Below, one piece after another: positions 1 to 4,384 of a stretch of 8,546 bases of DNA. A program made the translations under genes and the position numbers. Origin of the DNA: Fimenecus sp964457415. Lineage in GTDB: Bacteria > Bacillota > Clostridia > Oscillospirales > Acutalibacteraceae. Position 1 is the first letter of the stretch, and each line of letters begins with the position of its first letter. The notes beneath the pieces are model-generated. The model saw nothing but the letters and a program-made list of their open reading frames with translations, searched no databases and was not told where the DNA came from. The stretch covers positions 1 to 8,546 of the forward strand of contig CAYWFB010000068.1 in assembly GCA_964457415.1 (NCBI GenBank), given 5' to 3'.

Positions 1-48
1 TACACATCACAGATGGTTAGAACAATCAAATACTTCGCAGAACTTTAA
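1..48 (+). CDS. C-terminal end of an unidentified gene (partial)
   Basis: The first reading frame is open from the window edge and reads YTSQMVRTIKYFAEL, then TAA. A rho-independent terminator follows within 30 bases, as expected for the true end of a gene. Only 15 residues are visible, so no family can be named. The frame could be open by chance, but the stop-then-terminator arrangement supports a real gene. Confidence 0.5.
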   Translation, partial: YTSQMVRTIKYFAEL

Positions 49-72
49 TTCTTAATTAAATAATGCAAATAG

Positions 73-101
73 AAAGAGCAGGCGTAAAAACCTGCTTTTT
101 T
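73..101. terminator. Bidirectional rho-independent terminator
   Basis: AGCAGG (77-82) pairs with CCTGCT (91-96) around an 8-base loop, and flanking A and T runs extend the stem by A-T and G-T pairs. The T run to 101 ends plus-strand transcripts of the upstream gene. Read the other way, the stem is followed by CTTTCTATTT and can end the convergent toxin-antitoxin transcript. Confidence 0.8.
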
Positions 102-106
102 GGTTG

Positions 107-421
107 TTATTCATTTTTAAAGAGAATTTTCATATAGTCGCGCCCACCATAGATAATCCTCGCAACAAGGACGGTATTATTTTCAAAACGATAGAACGCC
201 ATATAATTTCCGCAGACTAAAAATCTGTAATTAGTATCGAATTCAATAACCGATGATAACGGAGTACCTATAAGCGGTTGAGTTTCTAATCGTCTTATAC
301 TTTTGGTTATTTTTGAAATTGTATTGCTTGCCGCAATTTCATTATCTAATTCATTTGCGATATATCTTTTAATTTCTTTTAAATCATTTTTTGCATTATA
401 TGATAATACTATTTTACTCAT
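107..421 (-). CDS. RelE/ParE-family toxin of a type II toxin-antitoxin system
   Basis: This 104-residue protein has the size and layout of RelE/ParE toxins: an N-terminal helical part rich in Lys and Asp (residues 10-50), the segment around IGTPL (about 51-55), and a C-terminal beta sheet ending in the family-typical IIYGGRDYMKIL. RelE members cut mRNA on the ribosome and ParE members poison DNA gyrase; the sequence alone does not decide which applies, although the lone RD pair in a ParE-like ending leans toward ParE. The ATG lies inside the last codons of the antitoxin gene (8-base overlap, ATGAGTAA), so translation is coupled and the antitoxin is made first. The gene ends just before a shared terminator. 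The protein is full length with no sign of decay, and should be neutralised by its neighbour. Confidence 0.88.
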   Translation of the reverse strand: MSKIVLSYNAKNDLKEIKRYIANELDNEIAASNTISKITKSIRRLETQPLIGTPLSSVIEFDTNYRFLVCGNYMAFYRFENNTVLVARIIYGGRDYMKILFKNE

Positions 422-668
422 TTTTTAAACCCAATTCGCCCTCTACCTCATCAAGAGAAAACCAGCCTTTTTCCTCTCCGCTTTTTTCACCTTGAGCTAA
501 AGCGGTCATAAGCTTAATTGTTGCTTGAGTTTTTTCATATTCTTCCATATCCACAATAGCATATCTTCCCCTGCCGTTTTTTGTTAAAAAAACAGGTTCA
601 CCTACGGCAATATCACGTAAAACTTCGTTATAATTTCTTAAATCAGATACAGGTTTAATGTTTGGCAT
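414..668 (-). CDS. Phd/YefM-family antitoxin
   Basis: This 84-residue protein begins MPNIKPVSDLRNY and continues with EPVFLTKNGRGRYAIVDMEEYE, the classic Phd/YefM N-terminal DNA-binding fold (residues 1-48). The acidic, glycine-containing C-terminal tail (about 60-84) is the part expected to wrap the toxin. I chose the start at 668 because AGGAGG lies seven bases upstream; an in-frame ATG at 686 would place that ribosome site inside the gene and has none of its own. It is the first gene of a two-gene operon with the RelE/ParE toxin, overlapping it by eight bases. Antitoxins of this family usually repress their own promoter, which is visible at 698-725. The gene looks intact. Confidence 0.9.
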   Translation of the reverse strand: MPNIKPVSDLRNYNEVLRDIAVGEPVFLTKNGRGRYAIVDMEEYEKTQATIKLMTALAQGEKSGEEKGWFSLDEVEGELGLKNE

Positions 669-697
669 ATAAATTCCTCCTATCATATTCTACAACT

Positions 698-725
698 ATT
701 ATAACATATTATTCGTAAAATTCAA
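698..725 (-). promoter_or_regulatory. Promoter of the toxin-antitoxin operon
   Basis: On the minus strand TTGAAT (720-725) and TATAAT (698-703) are separated by 16 bases, a good sigma-A promoter. The start would lie near 690, about 20 bases before the antitoxin ATG. I see no convincing palindromic operator here. Confidence 0.7.
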
Positions 726-772
726 CACAAAATTTTACAACAAATTATCAATCTGTTTTCTGTCCAATTTCT

Positions 773-940
773 TTAATAATATAACTTTTTTTCTTTTATT
801 GTAGTTTTTTCAACTTCGGGATATGGAATTTCTACACTGCCGATAATTTCTTTGAATATTTTGTTTATTTGTTTTCTGTGATTTATTGAATATTTGGGTT
901 CGGGTAAAGAATTGTAATAATCTAAATCTTTTTTCACCAA
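773..940 (-). CDS. Small 55-residue protein of unknown function, non-ATG start
   Basis: An open frame of 55 codons begins at TTG (938-940) or at the adjoining GTG (935-937); a search for ATG starts alone would miss it. AAGGTGG lies seven bases before the TTG and ten before the GTG, favouring the TTG. The protein reads MVKKDLDYYNSLPEPKYSIN and continues with HRKQINKIFKEIIGS and EIPYPEVEKTTIKEKKLYY. It is charged and soluble, with a probable basic helix at residues 21-33 and no membrane segment or signal peptide. I cannot name the family; DYYNSLPEP...IFKEIIGS...IPYPEV looks like a conserved small-protein pattern, but that is an impression. A strong promoter with an operator in its spacer lies upstream, so it is probably repressed by the divergent XRE regulator. 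There is no terminator before the toxin-antitoxin promoter, so read-through is possible. Confidence 0.7.
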   Translation of the reverse strand: MVKKDLDYYNSLPEPKYSINHRKQINKIFKEIIGSVEIPYPEVEKTTIKEKKLYY

Positions 941-956
941 TAATCGACCACCTTTT

Positions 957-973
957 ATTTGGTATTACTAAAT
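957..973. promoter_or_regulatory. Operator site 2 (imperfect 17-bp palindrome)
   Basis: ATTTGGTA-T-TACTAAAT is palindromic apart from one base and matches the site at 981-997. The two centres are 24 bases apart (965 and 989). It covers the expected transcription start of the 55-residue gene, just upstream of its ribosome site. Confidence 0.75.
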
Positions 974-975
974 TT

Positions 976-1004
976 ATTATATTTGGTAATACCAAATAAA
1001 TCAA
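976..1004 (-). promoter_or_regulatory. Promoter of the 55-residue gene
   Basis: On the minus strand TTGATT (999-1004) and TATAAT (976-981) are separated by exactly 17 bases. The spacer is almost entirely the perfect operator palindrome, so a bound regulator would block RNA polymerase. Confidence 0.78.
981..997. promoter_or_regulatory. Operator site 1 (perfect 17-bp palindrome)
   Basis: ATTTGGTA-A-TACCAAAT is a perfect palindrome with one central base, a size typical of XRE-family dimer sites. It fills the promoter spacer of the minus-strand gene and lies where the -35 region of the plus-strand regulator gene would be, so autoregulation is likely. Together with site 2 it also forms a perfect 15-bp inverted repeat (954-968 and 986-1000). 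Confidence 0.82.
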
Positions 1005-1017
1005 GTGTTTTTTAACA

Positions 1018-1023
1018 TATAAT
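1018..1023 (+). promoter_or_regulatory. -10 element of the XRE regulator promoter
   Basis: A consensus TATAAT lies 26 bases before the TTG start. No recognisable -35 hexamer sits 16-18 bases upstream; that position falls on A/T-rich bases at the edge of operator site 1. The promoter is therefore probably weak or dependent on a regulator. Confidence 0.55.
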
Positions 1024-1048
1024 ACTGTTAGAAAAGGTGGTGGGCAAC

Positions 1049-1294
1049 TTGAAAACAAGAAAACTTGCGCTTGGAAATCGCAATATAATTGGCGCTCGTG
1101 TTACAGAAGCACGTCGAAATAAAGATATGAAACAAATCGAGTTGCTTACGCAATTGCAGTTGCACGGCATTGAAATCAGCACACCTGCATTATCTCTTCT
1201 TGAAGGACAGAAAAGACCTGTTTCAGACATTGAATTAAATGCTTTGGCGGATATATTGGGTGTGTCTGTTGATTGGTTGCTTGGAAGAGTGTGA
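1049..1294 (+). CDS. XRE-family helix-turn-helix repressor, TTG start
   Basis: This 81-residue protein is almost entirely a Cro/C1-type helix-turn-helix domain. NIIGARVTEARRNKDMKQIE (residues 12-31) opens the fold, the recognition-helix region is around TPALSLLEGQKRPVSD (45-60), and ELNALADILGVSVDWLLGR (62-80) is the usual closing helix. I chose TTG at 1049 because AAAAGGTGG ends eight bases before it; the GTG at 1037 lies inside that ribosome site. It faces the 55-residue gene across a 108-base gap holding two matching palindromes and probably binds them as a dimer, repressing that gene and adjusting its own expression. There is no separate ligand or protease domain, so derepression would need a partner or another signal; the small protein could be an antirepressor, but nothing in the sequence proves this. 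Confidence 0.85.
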   Translation: MKTRKLALGNRNIIGARVTEARRNKDMKQIELLTQLQLHGIEISTPALSLLEGQKRPVSDIELNALADILGVSVDWLLGRV

Positions 1295-1309
1295 AAATAA
1301 TATATAATG

Positions 1310-1344
1310 CGGCGGAGCTTGCTTGCTCTCGCCGTTTTGTTTTT
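1310..1344 (+). terminator. Rho-independent terminator after the XRE regulator
   Basis: CGGCG and GAGC (1310-1318) pair with GCTC and CGCCG (1325-1334) around a 6-base loop, with one bulged T. TTTTGTTTTT follows at 1335-1344. It separates the regulator from the transporter gene. Confidence 0.85.
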
Positions 1345-1348
1345 CCTA

Positions 1349-1377
1349 TTGTAATTTTATGGAATAAGTGGTATTAT
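1349..1377 (+). promoter_or_regulatory. Promoter of the GPH symporter gene
   Basis: TTGTAA (1349-1354) and TATTAT (1372-1377) are separated by 17 bases. The ribosome site AAAGGGAGG (1394-1402) lies nine bases before the ATG at 1412. No operator palindrome or catabolite-response element is evident between them. Confidence 0.65.
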
Positions 1378-1411
1378 TACTGTATGAATTTGGAAAGGGA
1401 GGTTAATCTCC

Positions 1412-2956
1412 ATGGCTAAAGAAAAAAAGGTTAAAAAGGTCAAAGAGGTCAACAATCATCCTAACAGAATAGGTGTAAAAGACATTGCGGGCTATACCAT
1501 AGCTGAAGCAGGTAATATGTTCAACCTGACATATATCACAAGCTATCTTAAAGTCTTTATGACGGACGTTTTGAAAATCGCACCCAAGCTTGTTGGTTAT
1601 ATGTTTATTATTACTCGTATTTGGGATGTAATCAACGACCCGCTCTGGGGCGCTGTTGTTTCTAAAAGAAAAGCGGGTAAGGATGGTAAATACCGTCAGT
1701 ATTTAAGACTTGTTGCAGTGCCTCTTGGAATTTCAACCGTTATTTGCTTTATTCCTTTTGGTGACCCCAACTCAATTTTCTATAACGAGACATTAGCAAA
1801 TAAGCCCATGCTTCTTTTTGTTCTTGCTATTGTGTTGTACTTAGTGTATTGCACAATGTACACAGCTATGAACATTCCGTTTGGCTCATTGGCATCAGTT
1901 ATTACCGATGACCCCAAGGGTAGAACACTCCTTTCAACTGCTCGTTCAGTTGGTAGTGGTATTGGCGGTGCGGTTGTTCTTCTTATCGCTCCAATGGTTA
2001 TCTATGTTGGCACCGGTGTTTTCGATGAGCAGACAGGTAAAGAAATCGAAGTTGCAGACGGTAACAGAATGTTTATGTATGCACTTTTGATGGGCGTTTT
2101 CTCAATAGTTACCTACCTTATCGGTCACAGAATGGTTAAAGAGCGTGTGCCCGCAGTTGAAGACGGAAATGTTGATTTGAAGGGTGTTTACAAGGGTCTT
2201 TTCAAGTCAAGACCATTCGTAATGCTTACTTTATCAGGTGTACTTATCAGTGGTCAGCTTCAATTCGGCTCTTTCAACGCTTATCTCTATAAAAACTACT
2301 TTACAAATACAGGACTTAGTATTGTAGGAACAATCTGCAATTATCTTCCAATGGTATTATTGATTTTATTCACACCAAAGCTTTCTGCAAAATACGGCAA
2401 AAAAGAGCTTTGCGGAAGAATGTCAATTATCTCTGCAATAACATCAGTATTCCTTTTTGTTACTGCAAACAACCAAGACTTTATTATGTGGATAAACCCA
2501 ACACAGGGTATTTATCCTGCGTGGCTTTATATGACTTGCCTTCTTCTTATCGGTTTCGGCTACACATTTGTAAGCCTTACTTGTTGGGCAGTTGTTATGG
2601 ACGTTATCGACTATCAGGAATATAAAACAGGTATTCGTAATGAAAGTGCAGTCTATTCGGCATACACATTCGGTCGTCAATTCGGTCAGGCGATTGCAGA
2701 CGCAGGCGGACTTTTCCTTCTTGAATGGGCAAAATATGATAGCCTTACTGCCGGTAATGGCTTCATTGCAGAGAATGATACAAGTAAAAAGATTATGTTT
2801 ATCTGCACAATTATTCCTGCAATTGTTTATACAAGCGTATGGCTTATTTTCAGATTCGGTTATCCGCTTACAAAAGAAAAGATGGAACCAATCTATGCGA
2901 CTCTCCGTGAAAAACACGAGGCAGAGGCACAGGAATCACAACAAAAAGCAGAATAA
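1412..2956 (+). CDS. GPH-family (MelB-like) sugar:cation symporter
   Basis: This 514-residue, strongly hydrophobic protein is a glycoside-pentoside-hexuronide:cation symporter of the major facilitator superfamily, probably with 12 membrane segments. After a Lys-rich cytoplasmic start (1-20), RIWDVINDPLWG (69-80) carries Asp72 and Asp76, matching the cation-binding Asp55 and Asp59 of E. coli MelB. NIPFGSL and the DDPKGR loop follow, and DVIDYQEYKTGIRNES (397-412) includes Lys405, matching MelB Lys377. By hand alignment the melibiose-binding Asp19 of MelB corresponds to Met36, so the substrate is probably not an alpha-galactoside bound in that way. The C-terminal tail is hydrophilic and rich in Glu and Gln. 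It has its own promoter and stands alone. A GH35 beta-galactosidase lies 3 kb away, so a beta-galactoside is possible cargo, but this is inference from position only. Confidence 0.9.
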   Translation: MAKEKKVKKVKEVNNHPNRIGVKDIAGYTIAEAGNMFNLTYITSYLKVFMTDVLKIAPKLVGYMFIITRIWDVINDPLWGAVVSKRKAGKDGKYRQYLRLVAVPLGISTVICFIPFGDPNSIFYNETLANKPMLLFVLAIVLYLVYCTMYTAMNIPFGSLASVITDDPKGRTLLSTARSVGSGIGGAVVLLIAPMVIYVGTGVFDEQTGKEIEVADGNRMFMYALLMGVFSIVTYLIGHRMVKERVPAVEDGNVDLKGVYKGLFKSRPFVMLTLSGVLISGQLQFGSFNAYLYKNYFTNTGLSIVGTICNYLPMVLLILFTPKLSAKYGKKELCGRMSIISAITSVFLFVTANNQDFIMWINPTQGIYPAWLYMTCLLLIGFGYTFVSLTCWAVVMDVIDYQEYKTGIRNESAVYSAYTFGRQFGQAIADAGGLFLLEWAKYDSLTAGNGFIAENDTSKKIMFICTIIPAIVYTSVWLIFRFGYPLTKEKMEPIYATLREKHEAEAQESQQKAE

Positions 2957-2976
2957 AACAAAAAAGGGATTATCAA

Positions 2977-3007
2977 TGGCGTAATATCCTTAACGGATAT
3001 TACGCCA
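2977..3007. repeat. 13-bp perfect hairpin downstream of the symporter
   Basis: TGGCGTAATATCC (2977-2989) and GGATATTACGCCA (2995-3007) pair perfectly around a 5-base loop, 20 bases after the symporter stop codon. No T run follows on the plus strand, so this is not a standard intrinsic terminator. It may protect the mRNA end or belong to the repeat array that begins four bases later. Confidence 0.7.
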
Positions 3008-3010
3008 ACT

Positions 3011-3175
3011 CTATTCGCCTGCGGCGAGTTATATTGCTTCGCAGTTATATTCGGCTTACGCCGAGTGATATTCGCTACGCGAGCTATGGGCGAATAGAAT
3101 ATCACTAAGCCCTTAAGGGCTTAATATCACTTTCGCAAAGCGAAAATATCACGCTGACGTTAGTCAGCATATCAC
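3011..3175. repeat. Dyad-symmetric array of seven small hairpins with 7-base linkers
   Basis: Seven short palindromes of unrelated stem sequence lie at 3015-3027, 3035-3043, 3051-3064, 3072-3082, 3106-3123 (TAAGCCCTTAAGGGCTTA), 3131-3145 and 3153-3168. Seven-base linkers separate them: GTTATAT at 3028 and 3044, GTGATAT at 3065, then ATATCAC at 3099, 3124, 3146 and 3169. ATATCAC is the reverse complement of GTGATAT, so the left and right halves are mirror images and the whole can fold as one large branched cruciform. CTATTCGCC (3011-3019) and GGCGAATAG (3089-3097) offer an alternative closing stem. There is no coding frame. It resembles palindromic intergenic repeats that I associate with gut Clostridia, but I cannot confirm copy number. 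Its function is unknown. Confidence 0.85.
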
Positions 3176-3187
3176 TATACAGACGAA

Positions 3188-3229
3188 AAGAAAGAGAAGA
3201 CTCGTTCCCAAACGAATCTTCTCTTTTCT
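3188..3229. terminator. Long imperfect hairpin, probable bidirectional terminator
   Basis: AGAGAAGA and TCGTT (3193-3206) pair with AACGA and TCTTCTCT (3211-3224) around a 4-base loop, with one C-A mismatch; A-T pairs lengthen the base of the stem. T-rich DNA flanks both sides (TTTTCT on plus, TTTCTTTTC on minus). It could end the symporter transcript and the leftward tRNA-Thr transcript. Confidence 0.7.
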
Positions 3230-3230
3230 G

Positions 3231-3358
3231 TTGTTAGTGGGTTTGGGCGACTGTCCAACTGCATTTGTGCGTACAAATGCGATGCTGGTTCTTAACACGA
3301 ATGTACGGGAATTAAAATTCTCCGTTAAGAATAACAGCCTATTGATAATCTCTTTTTT
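3231..3358. other. Gene-free structured spacer downstream of tRNA-Thr
   Basis: I see no gene here. GCATTTGT (3261-3268) and ACAAATGC (3273-3280) form a perfect 8-bp hairpin with a 4-base loop. A second structure pairs TTCTTA (from 3289) with TAAGAA (to 3332), and inside it ACGGGAAT pairs with ATTCTCCGT with one bulge. On the minus strand this is the 3' trailer of the tRNA-Thr transcript. Confidence 0.55.
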
Positions 3359-3434
3359 TGGAGCTGGAAACGTGACTCGAACACGCGACCTGCTCATTAC
3401 GAATGAGCTGCTCTACCAACTGAGCTATTCCAGC
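3359..3434 (-). tRNA. tRNA-Thr (anticodon CGT)
   Basis: Read on the minus strand, the acceptor strands GCTGGAA and TTCCAGC pair, the D arm is GCTC-AGTTGGTA-GAGC, and the anticodon stem GCTCA/TGAGC holds the loop TTCGTAA with anticodon CGT, which reads the threonine codon ACG. The variable loop is AGGTC and the T arm is GCGTG-TTCGAGT-CACGT. The discriminator base is T and CCA is encoded (3359-3361). A strong promoter lies just upstream. The gene is intact and stands alone. Confidence 0.96.
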
Positions 3435-3453
3435 ATATTAATTTGCAAGCAAT

Positions 3454-3482
3454 ATTATATTCTATTCTTAAAACTTTTTCAA
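3454..3482 (-). promoter_or_regulatory. Promoter of tRNA-Thr
   Basis: On the minus strand TTGAAA (3477-3482) and TATAAT (3454-3459) are separated by 17 bases, a near-consensus sigma-A promoter whose start would lie about 12 bases before the mature tRNA 5' end. Confidence 0.82.
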
Positions 3483-3491
3483 GTGTTTTTA

Positions 3492-3520
3492 GTGCAATTT
3501 ACTTTGTAATGTGTTAGAAT
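3492..3520 (+). promoter_or_regulatory. Probable promoter of the SDR gene
   Basis: TAGAAT (3515-3520) is preceded by TGT, making an extended -10, and a weak -35 (GTGCAA, 3492-3497) lies 17 bases upstream. The ribosome site GGAGG (3540-3544) follows, seven bases before the ATG at 3552. Confidence 0.55.
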
Positions 3521-3551
3521 ATCTAAAGTGATAAATTTCGGAGGTAGAAAT

Positions 3552-4271
3552 ATGAAAACTGCCATTGTTACGGGTGGTGCCAAAGGCATCGGCGCTGCGA
3601 TTGTGAAAAGACTGGTAAGTGACGGCTATAAGGTTGCACTTTGCTATAACAATTCAGAGGAGCAGGCGAATGAGCTTTGTGCCGAATTGGGTGCAAACTG
3701 TAAAGCATACAAATTGGATATAACCGACAGTTCAGCAGTAAATGAAGTCTTTGCCGACATCGAAAAGAATTTCGGTGAGATTGCGGTGCTTGTAAATAAT
3801 GCAGGCATTGCCGAGCAATCACTTTTCACAGATATTACCGACGAAATGTGGCACAGAATGATTGAAACCGATTTAAGCGGTGCGTTTTATTGCTGCCGTG
3901 CGGTATTGCCCTTTATGATACACAGAAAGAATGGTAAGATTATCAATATTTCTTCAATCTGGGGTGAAATCGGCGGCTCCTGCGAGGTGCATTATTCCGC
4001 GGCAAATGCAGGAATAATCGGTATGACCAAGGCTCTTGCAAAAGAAGTGGGGCTTTCAGGCATTACTGTAAATTCTGTTTCGCCGGGAGTAATTCTCACC
4101 GATATGACCTCGCATTTTGACGAGGATACAATGAATGAATTGAAAAATGAAACACCCCTCAACCGAATCGGCACACCCGAAGACGTTGCAGGTGCGGTGG
4201 CTTTTTTGGCGTCAGATGATGCAGATTTTATTACAGGACAAGATTTAGCCGTTAACGGCGGAATGTGTTGA
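3552..4271 (+). CDS. Short-chain dehydrogenase/reductase, FabG-like, lacking the catalytic lysine
   Basis: This 239-residue protein is a classical SDR with a Rossmann fold. TGGAKGIG (residues 7-14) is the cofactor-binding turn, LDIT (55-58) the adenine site, NNAG (82-85) the central strand, Ser135 and Tyr148 are catalytic candidates, and SPGV (177-180) and the VNGG tail are usual for FabG-like enzymes. The YxxxK motif reads Y148-SAA-N152: codon 4005-4007 is AAT instead of a lysine codon. The tetrad asparagine is also Asp107. Lysine normally lowers the tyrosine pKa and binds the nicotinamide ribose, so activity may be lost or altered; a point mutation or sequencing error is possible. I chose the ATG at 3552 because GGAGG precedes it by seven bases; the ATG-less upstream extension covers that site. 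It lies 113 bases before the HAD gene on the same strand. The physiological substrate is unknown. Confidence 0.88.
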   Translation: MKTAIVTGGAKGIGAAIVKRLVSDGYKVALCYNNSEEQANELCAELGANCKAYKLDITDSSAVNEVFADIEKNFGEIAVLVNNAGIAEQSLFTDITDEMWHRMIETDLSGAFYCCRAVLPFMIHRKNGKIINISSIWGEIGGSCEVHYSAANAGIIGMTKALAKEVGLSGITVNSVSPGVILTDMTSHFDEDTMNELKNETPLNRIGTPEDVAGAVAFLASDDADFITGQDLAVNGGMC

Positions 4272-4279
4272 GATTTTAT

Positions 4280-4300
4280 ATCGCACTTGATTAGTGCGAT
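4280..4300. repeat. 7-bp hairpin after the SDR gene
   Basis: ATCGCAC (4280-4286) and GTGCGAT (4294-4300) pair around a 7-base loop nine bases after the SDR stop. No T run follows, because the inverted-repeat element begins at once. It may be a terminator whose T run was displaced by that element, or simply a hairpin. Confidence 0.5.
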
Positions 4301-4377
4301 TGTAGGGGGCGGCGACTCGACGCCCCGCGGCTTTATGGTTGTTTATTTCGGGCTGCCGAGGTCGTCAGCCCCTACAA
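4300..4377. repeat. 78-bp MITE-like inverted-repeat element (TTGTAGGGG...CCCCTACAA)
   Basis: TTGTAGGGG (4300-4308) and CCCCTACAA (4369-4377) are perfect 9-bp terminal inverted repeats. Inside are two sub-hairpins of matching design: GGGGCG/CGCCCC enclosing CGA/TCG (4306-4326), and GGGCTG/CAGCCC enclosing CGA/TCG (4350-4371). The element is far richer in GC than its surroundings and ends eight bases before the HAD start codon. It resembles small TGTAGGGGC-ended intergenic repeats I recall from Clostridia, which may be mobilised by a transposase in trans. No transposase or clear target duplication is visible here. Confidence 0.75.
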
Positions 4378-4384
4378 AGTTGGT

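Noticed and set aside
810..1058. 82-residue minus-strand ORF overlapping the XRE start
   Set aside because: It runs through both promoters and both operators and lacks a ribosome site. The 55-residue frame in the same DNA has a proper leader and coding-like composition.
1012..1230. 72-residue ORF antisense to the XRE gene
   Set aside because: It is a shadow of a clear helix-turn-helix gene and has no ribosome site or family resemblance.
2444..2917. 157-residue ORF antisense to the symporter
   Set aside because: Its Cys/Asn-rich composition is typical of an antisense frame, and the symporter frame is fully accounted for.
2977..3007. Intrinsic terminator of the symporter gene
   Set aside because: The stem is perfect, but no T run follows it; the hairpin at 3188-3229 fits termination better.
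3011..3175. CRISPR array
   Set aside because: The constant units are only seven bases, flip orientation halfway, and alternate with palindromes of 9-18 bases, not with 30-base unique spacers.
3164..3397. Minus-strand ORF beginning MSRSRVRVTFPAPKK
   Set aside because: This is the familiar translation of the tRNA T arm and 3' end; the tRNA-Thr explains it.
3359..3434. tRNA-Thr as an integration (att) site
   Set aside because: I found no duplicated tRNA 3' end in the window and no integrase gene. The flanking hairpin block is not evidence enough.
3528..3551. Upstream start for the SDR gene
   Set aside because: It would place the GGAGG ribosome site within the coding sequence and add eight residues before the conserved KTAIVTGG strand.
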